Below are positions 1 through 12,145 of a stretch of 64,000 nt of DNA, piece by piece. The DNA lies in the NCBI RefSeq assembly GCF_001625195.1, contig NC_054390.1, positions 3,000,027 through 3,064,026 of the forward strand. Direction: 5' to 3'. The first letter of the stretch is position 1. The number at the start of each line of letters is the position of its first letter. The DNA is from Drechmeria coniospora. Lineage: Eukaryota > Ascomycota > Sordariomycetes > Hypocreales > Ophiocordycipitaceae. Both the position numbers and the translations under genes were made by a program. The notes below the pieces were generated by a model. That model did no database searches. It saw only the letters and a program-made list of their open reading frames with translations, and had not been told where the DNA came from.

Positions 1-141
1 GGCGATGTCGACGGCTTTGAACGGCACGCGGTTGGCGCGGAGGATGGTCTCGAGCCGCGAGGTCGCCGTGACGATGTGCGAGGAGCCGGCGGTGAGGGAG
101 GTGACGAGGAAGAGGGCCGGGTCGGTGGAGAGGGTCGTCAT
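1..141 (-). CDS. Thioredoxin/glutaredoxin-fold protein, 5' end only (partial)
   Basis: The first 47 codons of a minus-strand gene run off the left edge. The ATG is at 141-139 and the frame stays open to base 1. The peptide begins MTTLSTDPALFLVTSLTAGS and continues with SHIVTATSRLETILRANRVP, an N-terminal beta strand followed by a helix. I recall this pattern from a fungal family of small SH3BGRL/glutaredoxin-like thioredoxin-fold proteins. The position after the first strand reads AGSS, so there is no CxxC redox motif in the visible part. The remainder lies outside the window, so function cannot be assigned. Family placement is from memory of the pattern and is moderately sure; the reading frame is clear. 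Confidence 0.6.
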   Translation of the reverse strand, partial: MTTLSTDPALFLVTSLTAGSSHIVTATSRLETILRANRVPFKAVDIA

Positions 142-164
142 GGCGGAGTCGGGATGAACATGGA

Positions 165-246
165 CCCGTGCGTCTGGTAGGTGTGTGCGTCTGCGTAGGT
201 GTGTGCGTCTGTGTCTGCGTCTGCCTCTGCCTCTGCCTCTGCGTGT
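165..246. repeat. TG/CT microsatellite
   Basis: Interrupted runs of GTGTGCGTCTGCG pass into four consecutive CTGCCT-like hexamers and end in GTGTGTGG. It lies just upstream of the start codon of the left-edge gene and may fall in its 5' leader or promoter. Confidence 0.7.
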
Positions 247-1272
247 GTGGTGTGCAGCCCAATGGCGAGCTGATGGTATGGAGGAGCGGAAATGAGGTTG
301 TGATGCAACGAGTAAGTCGAGACGAGTGTCCTCAGGCCTGCGAATCCAGCATGGGCCCTCACTGGCAGCGGCGGGGGCGGGGAGGGGCCCGCTAGCCGTG
401 AATCGGCGATGGGCAGAATCCATGGCGGTGTAGCGGGCGACGCAGCAGCCTGCCGAGCGCGGTGGACGGACAATGGCATAAACGAGAGGGAAAGAAGAAG
501 AAAAGCGAGCGGCATGTGAGTGGCATGTGTAGAGATGACGCACGAGCACGCCGTACGCCGGGCACATGGGAAAAGTGCCCGAGGGTGAGGACGACAGGCC
601 GTGGCGTGGCAGTGAGAGGGTACTGATGAAGGTGAACCGTCAGTACGTGCAGGACGGAGTAATGGCACTGCTAGAGGTGCAGATACCAGTACGGCACTGT
701 ACCGAGTGCTGGACGCAGTGCCAGACGTGGTACATGCATCTAGCACGAACTGTACTGTTTTCTGGTCGTACACATACGGTGCTGCATGTACATTGACCTG
801 CTCGGACGCCGCCGCGCCCGTGCTAGCACATGTACACTGTACGCCACTCGCTGCTCCCGGCACGCGTGTCCTTACTGTGCAGCCAGTACATGTACTTGTC
901 GACCGCGGCACCCACTGTACATGCATGTACCGTCGCTAGGTAGCTATCAGATAGCATGGCATGACTTCTGTACAGTGGAGGAACGGTCATGTCCAGAGCA
1001 ATACGTATGTCTTGGATGCCATCACGCCATGCCATGCAGCAGCAGTGCAATGGACGGACGATTTCACTCACCTCGCCGGATGGCCGTGGGCGGACAGCCG
1101 AGACGATTTTTCATCAAGGGCACATGCACCCGTGATGATGGTGCGTGCTTGTGTAATGATGAAGATGCATTACAATGAATATACAATTGTTGATTTTGCA
1201 GCCGGGGATGCTGATCAAATGGCCAGATCAACGGGTGTCCACAACAACTTGCGAGCAAGCATTCGTCAGCAC

Positions 1273-1314
1273 CTGTTGCCCTTGTCCTGTTGCCCTTGTC
1301 CTGTTGCCCTTGTC
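1273..1314. repeat. 14-bp tandem repeat, 3 copies
   Basis: Three perfect copies of CTGTTGCCCTTGTC lie head to tail in noncoding sequence. Confidence 0.85.
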
Positions 1315-2863
1315 CTTGGTCTGCCCGGCGGCCCTGTGTTGGGCCCTTTGACTTGGACCATCCATCCTCCAAGCGTCGGGCGACACCGCTGCCGTTTGCA
1401 CGGAGTGGTGTGCTTGTACGCAAAGGGAGCCGCCATGCATCAGCGGGACCTGCCGTGCCGCGAGTCTCGGCGTACTTGCGTGGGCACGCATCTCATGGCT
1501 GTATTTCTGTTTCGTTTATTGTCACGCCGCGAGTTTGCCGGCACAGCGGAGGCCCCGAGCGGGCCTGTCGTCCGCACGCATCGGATGTCGGTAAGCCATG
1601 GTCGGGGGCTCACCATCAGGTGTCCCCGATCATGTTCGTCTCGCCCACGTCACTGCATCTTTTCAGCGCTCCCTGGACTCCATGCACAGGCAAGTGTGTC
1701 GAGGTGCCTTGCCCGCCTGCCCGTGAACAGCCCGGCCCTTGCTCGACGTGGAGCCCTCGCAAATTGCATGTCGGCGTCACTTGTCCTCGCGACGTGTTCC
1801 CTCGCCGTACTCGGTACGCCGTACCGTGCTCGGAAGTGCGTCGGCAAGTACGCATGGCATGCGTTAGTGATGAATGTAATGAACCCTTCGTCGTTGCATG
1901 AGTGTAGTCGTAGACGCGACACGCACATGGACCATGCGGGGATGCAAGAGCGACCGTGCCGGTCCCGTCCTGCAGGTACGACCCACCCCTTGTGTGGCCA
2001 CTCGGAGGCTTGCGTGCAGGTACAGTACACACCACCACGACGGTGGCTGCGACCAATCACCGCTCGTGCCTGAACTGCCGGTGCGCCCCATCCGCGCGCC
2101 AGTTGGACCGGCGCAGAGGCAAGCAGGTACATCGATACTTGCGAGTACTTGTGCTCGTTCGCGAGCCCGTGCCGAATGCCCTCTTGGTAGGCACACGATC
2201 ATGACGCCGGCGAAGCGCATCATGTACCTGCTCGTACTGTACACGCAGAGTGGAACGGCGCGCGCTCCCCACCCCGGAGTGGCGCACCAGCCACGAAGAG
2301 CCAGCCGACGACGGATGGTCAGGCGCCCTGCGGCGCAGCGGATGGCGTTCGATTGGTGCCTCGAAGCGCCCGTTTATGGCGGCCGATGCGCCCCGAAGGC
2401 CCTCGTTAGCCTCCATGCACCACCTTGCCTTGGGCTTGCCGCTCACCATCCATCCCCGCCTACGCCCCTCGACCCCTCCCGAACTCGGCGATGCATGCAT
2501 CCATGTGCATTGCATTTCTTCTCGAAAGACTTTTCCCGCCGCCCTACTCAGCATGCGTCCGGTGTCGTGTCGTGACGCGGCCGACGGGACGACCGGGGCG
2601 CTGGCCGGTCCGGCGGCAAACGACGATAAGTTGACGGGCCCCTCCGCTCGCCCCCGTCGGTCGTCGTCGTCCACGCTCCTTGTTGCCTTTCCCAGTCCTC
2701 ACGATCCCTGTTATTTGCTCGCTTCCGTCGCTGCCTCTGCACACGCCGCTCCTTTTGCACTTGGATTCTCCCTCGCCGTTGCGTCTCTCGCTCGAGCGAC
2801 CGTCGACAGCCTCCCCGCCTGCCGCCGCTCACCATCCAGACGCGTACGCAAGCCGTCGACAAG

Positions 2864-3742
2864 ATGCAGTCCGCTGCCCTCCTCGCCCTCGTGGCCGCCG
2901 TCGCCTCGGCCTCTCCCTACGCTCCCTTCCCTCGCGTGATGACGACGGAGAGGACGACGACTTCGTCGAGGTCGACGACAACCACCGTCACCATCTCCAT
3001 GTGCCGGCCGAACGCCATCTACTGCCCGCTCAAGGCCGAGGCCGAGGCCACGCCGGCCGTCGCCCCCGTCGCCGCCGTCGTCGAGCCCAGCACGACGCCG
3101 GCCTCGCCAGCGCCCAAGTCCCCAGCTGTCGACAAGGCATTCGTCGGCGAGGCTCAACCGACGCCTGCCGCCGGCGAGACGGACAACTCGATTTCCGACG
3201 AGATTGACTGCCCGGCGGCCGACGTCGAGGACGACGACACGCCGGCGGACAAGACGAGCGGCACAGTTTCCGACAAGGCGGACAGCAGCATGGTTACCGG
3301 CGGCGAGACGAACAAGACACCTGTCGACGGCGAGATGGACCAAACAACCGTCGATGGCGAGAGGCCCAACACCGCTGTCGGCGTCGACGCGAGCAACGGG
3401 GTTGACGACGACTCGGACAGCCCCGAGGACGCCAACAGCCCCGAGGACGCCGACGGCCCCGAGGACGCCGACAGCCCCTCCTCCTCTGATGCTCACGATG
3501 TCGACTCCACCGGCCCGAGTGACGGCGATTCCCGGGCCGCGGCCAAGAACTCGACCACGCCGGTGGGTCCCGCCGGCACCGGCACCGGCACCGGTTCTCG
3601 AACGGCAAACGTGCCCTCGCGCAACGGAACCTCCAATCAGCCTCCCGTGGCTCCCACCACCGGTGCTGCCGCTCGCTTTCAAGCCCAGACGGGCGTCATC
3701 GGTGCCGCCCTCGTCGCCGCCGCCCTCGCCTTTGCCTGCTAA
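2864..3742 (+). CDS. GPI-anchored, secreted Asp/Ser/Thr-rich surface protein
   Basis: Single-exon gene of 292 residues. The N-terminus MQSAALLALVAAVASASPYA is a good signal peptide. A Thr/Arg-rich stretch (about 25-45) and a short Cys-containing segment (SMCRPNAIYC, about 45-54) follow. Then comes a long low-complexity region rich in Asp, Ser, Pro, Thr and Ala, with about 18-bp-periodic repeats (SPEDAN/GPEDAD/SPEDAD, roughly residues 185-206) and a Gly/Thr run. The C-terminus is a small-residue segment plus the hydrophobic tail TGVIGAALVAAALAFAC, as expected for GPI attachment at a Gly/Ala/Asn just upstream. Such proteins are normally found on the plasma membrane or linked to cell-wall glucan. 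No enzymatic domain is visible. The repeat and acidic composition suggest rapid length evolution. The specific function is unknown. Confidence 0.85.
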   Translation: MQSAALLALVAAVASASPYAPFPRVMTTERTTTSSRSTTTTVTISMCRPNAIYCPLKAEAEATPAVAPVAAVVEPSTTPASPAPKSPAVDKAFVGEAQPTPAAGETDNSISDEIDCPAADVEDDDTPADKTSGTVSDKADSSMVTGGETNKTPVDGEMDQTTVDGERPNTAVGVDASNGVDDDSDSPEDANSPEDADGPEDADSPSSSDAHDVDSTGPSDGDSRAAAKNSTTPVGPAGTGTGTGSRTANVPSRNGTSNQPPVAPTTGAAARFQAQTGVIGAALVAAALAFAC

Positions 3743-4587
3743 GGGGCCTCACGTGGTTTTTTTTTTCTTTTTCTTCTTCTTCTTCTACTTCAACTAATAT
3801 GCGTCTTTCCCTGAAGACCATGTTCCTTTTCATTCTCGGCAAAGGAAGATTGCTGTTTATTCTCGGGGAAGGAAGATTGATGATTTTTTTTTTTTTTCAT
3901 TTTCAATTGATAATGGTAAATATATTTTGATGGGTTGGCTTCGTCACCGGCGGCCAACGCACGTCGATGGCGGAACCAGGAGTTGGACTCCAACTGCGGG
4001 GTGCATCGCGGCGTACGAGCGAGCTCCCATTGTCTCGGAACCCACGTCTCGTTCAGGCACGGAATGGCGCCTCGCCGGCTGGGGTCCAGGCATTTGGCAT
4101 GTGTTGAATGATAATCAAGACACGAAACGAATAGAGTATGCGTCAAGTCGTGAATGAGCTGGCTTCCTTCGGCCGTGTTTCGTCTCCGCCTGGTACCGAT
4201 CGCAGTTTGGTGACGGCAGCGTCAGGAAAATGTCCCCTTTCCGAATGAACGCAAGGCGTTGGGCCTGGGCCGTGATGGCCGTGACGGCGATGCTGTGTTT
4301 CTGTGCAGGCCTCGCGATGCCAATGACGATGCAAGCTTGGCCCGAACGTCGGCCGTGTTTCGAGCAACCCATCTCGCATTTCTCCGCATGTGGGAACTTT
4401 TGTCGCCGCGTGCGTCCATGCGGCGCCGACGGCATCGTAAGCTTTGGCAAGGCGAGAGAGGGCAGCCGATGTGCAAATTTGCGGTACCATTCTTCCGTCG
4501 CCCTCTTGCTCCCCGTCGGGGCTCGTGGTGCCAGGCTCGCCTCGAACCGGGCCAACGACTCCGGCGAGCATTCGGGCGATCGTCCTG

Positions 4588-4711
4588 GTCTCCGAAATAC
4601 GTCACGCATCGCACCCTCGGCGTGCCATGCGTCGGCCGTGCTCGTCTCGGTCTCCAAAGTACGTCAGGCATCGCGTCCTCGGCGTCCCATGCGTCGGCCG
4701 TGCTCGTCTCG
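4588..4711. repeat. 62-bp tandem duplication
   Basis: Two copies offset by 62 bp, each starting GTCTCC(G/A)AA(A/G)TACGTCA and ending GTCGGCCGTGCTCGTCTCG, with a handful of substitutions between them. Confidence 0.85.
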
Positions 4712-4833
4712 GGGGCCAAGGCTCACCAGACCCGGACGTCCAGGCAGACTAGGCTGGCTTGACCTCGTCATCCCGTCGGAACGGCCCGGCAAAGGACCTG
4801 ACCGCGTTGGGAAGATGGCAAGCCCTGGGTCGC

Positions 4834-4901
4834 GGCGACGAGATGGGCCGGCACACATGCCTCGCGGCGTACAGTGGCGACGAGATGGGCCGGCACACAT
4901 G
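4834..4901. repeat. 26-bp direct repeat, spacing 42 bp
   Basis: The 26-bp sequence beginning GGCGACGAGATGGGCCGGCA occurs at 4834 and again at 4876, separated by a short related spacer. Confidence 0.8.
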
Positions 4902-5140
4902 ACTCGAATCGGCGCGGGTTGGCCTCCGTCTTGGCCTACCGGTGGGACGCGGAAAGGATCTCAAAGGCATTCGGGAAAGGGCGCCGTGGCACGGAGTAGT
5001 AGGGAGAAATGCGCGTCGGAAAGCGTACGCTTCTGGCTTCGCACCTGTCATGGCGACGGGACGTGCAACAGGGGCCTCCAGTTTCTGCGTCCAGGAATCA
5101 CCGAGGCGGCAGAAAGGAGCGGTGGGGGATTTCCAGCACG

Positions 5141-5286
5141 GGTACGGAGTACGAGTAGGTACAGGTACGGAGTACGAGTAGGTACAGGTACGGAGTATGA
5201 GTAGGTACAGGTACGGAGTACAAGTGGGCACAGGCACGTAGTACGAGTAGCTACAGGTACGGAGTACAAGTACAGTAGGTTCAGGT
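5141..5286. repeat. 23-bp minisatellite built on GTACGGAGTAC, about 6 copies
   Basis: Successive 23-bp units start GGTACGGAGTACGAGTAGGT. The first three are nearly identical and later ones diverge. Each unit carries the near-palindrome GTACGGAGTAC that recurs singly through the intergenic DNA of this window. Confidence 0.85.
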
Positions 5287-5534
5287 ACGACTCCTCAAGT
5301 GAGCATGTACTGTAATTATTACGGCACATGAATAGTGGTGGTGCTCGGCACAATGCGGTGAGGCAAGCAATAATACAGGCGAGTACGGAGTCAGTAAGGT
5401 CTAGTACAGTTGGGGGGGGAGTATTTACCCACCTTCAGGTACCATTTTCTATTAGGTTATATCGGGCTAGGAACGTGGTACCTAAGGGTGGGCAAATACC
5501 TTCTGCCACATACAGTAAGTACTTACCTAAGTAC

Positions 5535-5700
5535 TACTCCTAGTTGCACTGTACTTGTAGTCCGTAGTTGCACTGTACTTGCACCTGTACTCTGTAGTTG
5601 CACTGTACTTGCACTGTACTTGCACTGTACTTGCACCTGTAATCCGTAGTTGCACTGTACTTGCACCTCTACTCCGTAGCTGCACTGTACTTGCACTACA
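5535..5700. repeat. Degenerate repeat of TAGTTGCACTGTACTTGCAC
   Basis: About six imperfect repeats of TAGTTGCACTGTACTTGCAC with CTGTACTCCG-type spacers. Unit spacing varies between about 12 and 31 bp. Confidence 0.7.
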
Positions 5701-8700
5701 GCCAGTATCATTACCTGCTGTACTCCGTACGGCTACGGACATGCTCGTATGAACATGTGCTGTACACCTACTTACTTCTGTGGACATGAGAGCGGCTAGC
5801 TGTTGAGTACTCCCCAAGTACTTGTACTTGCGAGCGGAACGTAGCACGGCGGATGACGTCTACAACAACTCAACGGTTGAGCCGGCTCGCGAGGGTATTC
5901 GTCCCGTAGGAGTAAGTACATGCACAGTACGCACTCAACGTGCTAGTATTGATACCGCACGAATAATTACTTGCAGTACATGCACATGTAAGAAAGTGTA
6001 CTTGCTGCACAGCACAGCAAGGCATCACCTATATTGTTCTGCAGCGTGCAACGGTATGAACTAATGGCCATCCATTTGTCAAATCCGACCCTGAAAACTC
6101 CGCACGCCATGACGGGCTATGGCTACGTTACATGGGCATTTTTTTTGGTGTGCTCCTTTGGTGTACACCTACAGCAACAGCAAGGCAAGTGTGTGCACGC
6201 GTACTTGCAGTACTGTACACTGGAGGCACGCATAGCACACGTCCTTGTGCGGCAAGTACTTGCAGGTAATGTACAAGTACTTTGGTTTGATCTGATAAAT
6301 GTCCCCAAGTAATGCCGCATTCATGCGAGTACTTGATTACTCGGTCGCATCTTGCAGTACAAGCAGACTTTCATCTACAGTAGCTGCACTTGGGAAGGAC
6401 AACACGAGTCATGGACGACCAGAGCGACTGTTTTTTTTCATTTTTCGTCACTCGCATCGGCTCATGGGCGACGACGGTGGACGGCACGACCAGTGCTATA
6501 ATTACGTACTGTACTGTACCTAGCAGTTACGTACTGACTTGCTTGCAAGCAATACTTGGTAGGGGTCAGCACATGTGCTGCAAGGAAGTACTGTGAGTAC
6601 TAACTTAGTACTGTAGCACGCACTTGGGTGCAGCGCATTGCCAGTCGGTACCTACTGCAACTACTAGGTACAGCAAGTACTAGGTGTAGGTGGTAATCGT
6701 GGGTGCAGCCAGTACCTACCGCAAGTACTAGATGTGGGTAGTAATAGTGGGTGTGGTCAGTACCTACGGAGTACTGCAACTGCAGTAAGAACTAGGTGGT
6801 AATGGTGGGTGTACCGAGTACATGCACCGGTACTGTCGCATAGGCGAGTGCTAGTGCGTCCTATACAAGTACCTAGTATTACCTACGTCTCGACGATGGA
6901 CGTTAACATCAGGGAGCTCTGCACCATTCGCAGCCGGCCTCTCACGCGAGCCTTGTTGCCCTCGTGTTGATATCGTTACTCTTTTAAGCCCCAGGGCCCG
7001 ACATAAGTTGATCCTCCCCAATCGGCTAGTCCTACAGCCGCAGGAGGGCTAGCAGCGACAGAGCCTCGGCACCTTCGAGTGCCAGCAACCCTTAGCGTAG
7101 CTGCGCATCCCCGTAAGGACCTTTTGAGGAAGCAATTTCCGGCATACGAGGGTGGAAAAGTCTGTGCTTGTGGCGGCGACGGCGTGCAACTTTTGCCGCG
7201 ACCGCACCTCGGCGCGTCGAGCACATGGCGTGCATCGCCACGTGTGCGCGCGTCTGCCGCAGCTTGCCGGGGCTTGCCTTGTTATTGTCGCCCGCCGCGG
7301 CAGGCGGTCTGGCCGAAACCTGGCTCGCCAGCAGCCGAAACAACCGGCGTCGGGAACGCCAGCCTCGGCAGTTCGGGCCATTCGTTTGTGCCGCCGAAAT
7401 TGCTGCGGACGATGGGCGGGAGGATGGACGGAAGCGGGGCGCACCGGGAATGGGAGCGGCGGCTCATTGGCGGCCGCAACCGAGAGCGAGCATAATTGCA
7501 TGTACTCGCGAGTACCAGGTACACTTGCAGCACCTATCCAGAACCTAGTGTCCTTGTTGTGGTATATGCGAATTCCTTCGCAAGGGTGCTAATATCTGCG
7601 TACCCCGTGCATTGCATGTATAGGAATAGTACTTGCAGCGCTATAGCACAGCACTGTACTCAAGTCCTTACTACCTATAGTGCTCGTCTATGCACGAGTG
7701 CATGTGCCATTGCTTCGCGACGAGGAAAGGGCGACGCAAGTGATGTGGAGGAGTGCCTTCCCTCTCGTGCGAGGCGCGTCCGATGCGGCGCTCCGCTCCT
7801 CCCGCCATTGGCCGGCTGCAACATTCCCATCCCCTTCCCTTCGGGTAATGAGTCGATAATGAGCCGATGGTGACGTAGGGATGCAAGTATAGCATCCGCA
7901 AGATAAGGCAGGCGCCATGGAGGGAATACGGCGTCGCAGGTGCGTGTGCAAGTGGGTGTGCCGCGTTGCGCACTTGGTCATGTAAGTAGGTACTGCGTCG
8001 AGCAATTCACGCTCGAGTATTTCTGCCACGACGGGCGAGCTGGTTGACGATGCTCATCATCGATACGTCCAGGATGGCATGATTTCATGAGGAATATAGT
8101 CATGAGGAATATAATCATCGGGAATATAGTCATCAGGAATTTAGTCAACCATGCAGGGCAGGCACGGAGCACAGTGCTTGGTTGTACCGTACATGTACAT
8201 GCGCTTGCCTCTCCGTGCAAGCACACCTACAGAATCAATACCTAGGTACAGAGTATTACTTGGTAACGAGATGCAGATACTCCACCCCTATTTTTCAATA
8301 CAATTATTGCTAGTGTTGCGTCAAGTCGGTCGACTCTAGGTGTGCGCTTGCGCGGCTGCGACTGCAAACAAGAGTCTCCAAGTGTATTGCGGCTCGAGAA
8401 GGAGTCGGCATTCGCGTCCGCCAGACGAGCATCCCCCGTCGCAGGCCGTCCACGCCAACATCCCATGCCCGTTTCCGTTTTATTTCCGCTTCGCAGCAGG
8501 CGCCTGCTTCGCCCAAAGGGGAAACGCCGGTACCGACGCAGCGGTGCGCCGCCAGAGGAAACTACACCTAGTAGGTAACAAGTACGGAGTACATGAAGCG
8601 GCTGGGTAATAATTATAGTGCTATGCGTACTCTGTACTAGTATACGAGTGGGCGTACAGTGCATGCTTGCAAGCACAACGTACGGCACATGCATCCACGT

Positions 8701-9282
8701 GTACGGCAAGTACAGTATAAAGCACAGTGCTGTGCTCCGTTGGTGCAAGTGCTGTACTTAGGTGTGCTGTACAGTACTAGGTACTTAAGCAAGCAAGTAC
8801 TGCGCTGTAGTGCAAGCCTATGCAAGTACGCCTAATGTCCAAGGATCCGGACTATTACGGGGCATTACCCCGAGTCGCATCTCTCCACAATGCTTCCTCC
8901 CATGTCCCTCGAGCACTCGTCGCCCTTCTTGTTGGGGACGGAGCGGGACGAGGTCCAAATCAATCGCCTCGCGTCCCCCTTTCGAGTCCCGACGCCCTGG
9001 GCCACGCGTCGTCGCCTGTCCACGTCCGCTGTGGAGCCCGGCACCGGCGCTGGCTCCTGCGGCCGCCTGCAGAACCGACGGCTTCGACGGCCAAGGCCAA
9101 GGCTCAAGTCACCAGTGGCAGGCCCTCGTCATGACCCTCTCCAGCCATCAGCCGCAAGGCTGGCCCTTTGCCACGGCCTCGGAACAGGGCGCGCAGAGCG
9201 TCGAGTTGGAGTCTGTGAGGTACGGGCATTGGTGCGTGGTGGCGTGCGCGCACTTTTTGTTCGCCGCCGATCGTATGCCCGA

Positions 9283-9318
9283 TGCGTCGTCGTCGTCGTC
9301 GTCGTCGTCGTCTTCGTC
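9283..9318. repeat. CGT trinucleotide microsatellite
   Basis: About eleven consecutive (TCG)n units with one TTC interruption, outside any supported gene. Confidence 0.85.
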
Positions 9319-12089
9319 GTCCCTCGTACGCTGATGCCGCACATGTCCCTGCCTTCTGGCCGCCGCCGTCCTCGTCCTCCTCGGCTGCTCCTCCACCTCC
9401 TTGTTGCAAGCCGTCGGAGCCAGGTGCAGAGTCATGATCCGGCTCCCCCTCTGCTCCGTCGCTCTCCTCATCGCCGTCGTCGTTTTCTTCCGAAAACAGG
9501 TTTCCCGCCTCGTCATCAAGTTTCCCTTCGTGCCGACGACATGTGACGTCTCGTCATGCCACCGTGTGCCGCTGTAGAGCCGCATGCGCAGCCGACCGTC
9601 GTTCGAGGGAGAGGCGACGCAGCGGTCCTGCTCTGTTTCCGATGCGCCCACGACGGCGGGGGATCCGGGTTCCGAGGCATATATACGGAACGATGCATGC
9701 CGCCCGTCCGCGACCATGCCACCCACCTCGTGTCTGCTCGTCTCGCGGTACCGACTCCTGCCTGCTAGTATGTCCTTTGGCGCGATCCGCCAGCCCTTTG
9801 TCGTTGCGCGCGAGGGGCCAATGGGTGAAAGATGTCCGCTCTCCGTCGGCACCAAGTCATTCTGCTGCTGCTCGTATACTCGGTCGTGGTCTGGTGGAAC
9901 GTGGGAGAAATACGGGTCGACGGCTGCTGCTCGCCAAAGGCGACGGTCCAGGTGCAGGCCGCGCTCGCCGTGAGCAACGAGAGAGATCCAACCTTTTGTC
10001 ACATTTTACACATCGGCCGACCCGCCCAGAAGGGAACGGGACCAGGCTAGCAGGAGACTTGACTGGCAGCCATGTCATGTACGTGTACTCGTACGGAGTA
10101 CGGTGCGCTTACTCGTCCCGACTAGGCGCCTCCTTCGTCCGTCGTGCACCCGTCGTGTGCGCCGGGGCCGTCGTCGGGTGCGGCGAGTGCTATAGGTGCA
10201 CACGTATGAGCAGGCTCGTGGCCGTCGAGGAATCGACATGTAGGTGCCCATTCATGTGTCGCTCGTCTTCGTGCCGGCGACATGGCCGCACGAGGCAGGC
10301 AGACACCCATGAGCACAGCCAAGCGTGCCTGTGCATACAAGTGAGAGCCGACGACGACGACTGGCGTCGTGTGGCGCGCGTCGGAGCGTCGTCTGCCGTG
10401 GCCTTGCGGAGGTGTCATCGTCAGTCTTCGCTCTGCTCACCAACCAGGGGGCCATGATCTGTCAGGTCCCAGGGGACCGCGACCCGCTCGCTTGTGGGAC
10501 TGTTGAGCAGGCCACCGCAGGCCCACCGTCCATTGTCCATGGTGCAAGAGGTCGAAGCCGCGGTGCTTGCCGCCATCGTGCACGAGTCCACGTCGAATCC
10601 TGCCGGCACCATTCAGTCTCGGGACCTGGCGTCGGCGAGTGAGAGCGATTCGGCGCTGGCCCGTACCTGTGCTGCAAAGACGGCATGCCGCTGGTGCCTT
10701 TGTTTTTCCATCATCGCTCCGGCCGTCTCCACACGCGGATGGGAGATGGGGCCATGGCAGCCAGCATGTTCCCTGACAACACCATGCTTCGTTCAGCACC
10801 TCCCGCATTCATTCGCCACCGCCATTCGTACGCCGTCTCGGGTTCCTGGCTCCTGGGTTTTCCCCAAGAACCCATCGCGAAGCGACGTCGTACCCGCCCA
10901 CTCGCGGCCAACACTAGCCGACGAAGCTTCTGGGCAGTGGCATGTGCTTCGTTGCACGCTGCTTGTCGGGTTTTTGCTGGCTCACAGTGCTTGCAAGTAC
11001 AGGTAGGTACCGTACTTTGGCATGCCTGTACTTTCTCACACACCTGTGCTGTATGCACTTACCAACCATGGTCTTACATGTGCATGCATGAGACTAGCAG
11101 CTGTGGAAGACGCAACGAGTATACTTGCCTAGCCGTCCAGGTGCTCGTGGGAGATTCACTCACCGTACTCCGTACAGGTACTGTACTTGCTGTAGATACG
11201 GGAAACCCTACTCCGCCAGGTCTCCGCCTTTCTGCATCGTAGTGCTGATGACCCATTTCCAAACCTCGACGGCACGAGGAGGGAGACGCGAGATGATGTC
11301 GAGCTTGGCAGGAGACTCGAGTAGGCTCGTCAACGTGATGACGGTTCGAACACGAGATGGAATGGTCCAAAGGTGAAGCCCGGGAAATTCTCAACCGGCC
11401 ATCCTGATCATTTTCTGGAATCCTCCGTCCCCGTCTCGGCTGGTGGGTTATCAAAATACTCCACCGCCGACCGTTGCAATGCTAGAGGACCGCCGTCGAC
11501 CTGCAGGAGGCAGAGCAGGATAAGTACGCCTAGTTTTTCACTAGCGTAGGCCCCTTGTGTAGAGTCAAAATTCGTCCTCGATTTTGCTGGTCATGAGCAT
11601 GGTTGTCTGGTTGATGCCGGCATCCCGACCCAGCCTGTCGTCGATTTGGTCGCCCTTGGTGCCGCTCGCTGGCTCGAGACGAAGAAGGCGGGCCTCGACG
11701 GGCCTCGATACTGGCTAGAGATGACTTGGCGGTAGGGAGCATGAAGGTGTGAGGTGGACGGCGATGTCGCCTGTCAGGCAAGAAGTCGGAGACGAAAGCC
11801 ATCCGCCCCTTCCCGTACATGTTCCTTCCTAAATCGTCCCGCCCGTTGCCCGTGAATGCATGGCCTGATGCAGCCTAAAGAGCCTCACCCGCTTCTCCCC
11901 CGAGTCTCGAACTTTTCGACGTCTCGAGCCACACGACGCGGTGCAAAGACGCCGATGGTACGGAGCGAAATCATTCTGCCTGCTGCTGATCATTCTACCT
12001 ACTGCTGTTCATGCTTCTGCGGTAGCCGATTCGCCCTGCCATGGATGTTCAGCTTGCTTAGACCGAACAGGCTACGCCATCTCCCTCTC

Positions 12090-12145
12090 GACGTTTGGCT
12101 GCCGACGCTTGGCTGCCGACGTTTGGCTGCCGACGTTTGGCTGCA
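12090..12145. repeat. 14-bp tandem repeat, 4 copies
   Basis: Four head-to-tail copies of GACGTTTGGCTGCC (one with C for T, the last ending CA), in noncoding sequence. Confidence 0.8.

Larger units (their letters stand above)
142..2863. other. Intergenic, gene-poor; low-complexity and GTAC-rich
   Basis: I see no supportable gene. The stretch contains a TG/CTGCCT-rich microsatellite (about 165-246), many GTAC/TGTACA words at 640-960, a 14-bp triplicate at 1273-1314, and GC-rich sequence with long overlapping open frames on both strands that resemble no protein. The last part is pyrimidine-rich and is presumably the promoter and 5' leader of the gene at 2864. Confidence 0.6.

Noticed and set aside
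2711..3682. Long minus-strand open frame opposite the GPI protein
   Set aside because: Produced by the repetitive GC-rich coding strand; Gly/Arg/Val-rich with no start context or domain.
6900..7600. Possible rRNA or mobile-element fragment (contains GACGTTAACATCAGGGAGC-like sequence)
   Set aside because: I could not match it to conserved rRNA segments, and there are no terminal repeats or transposase motifs; left as unexplained intergenic DNA.
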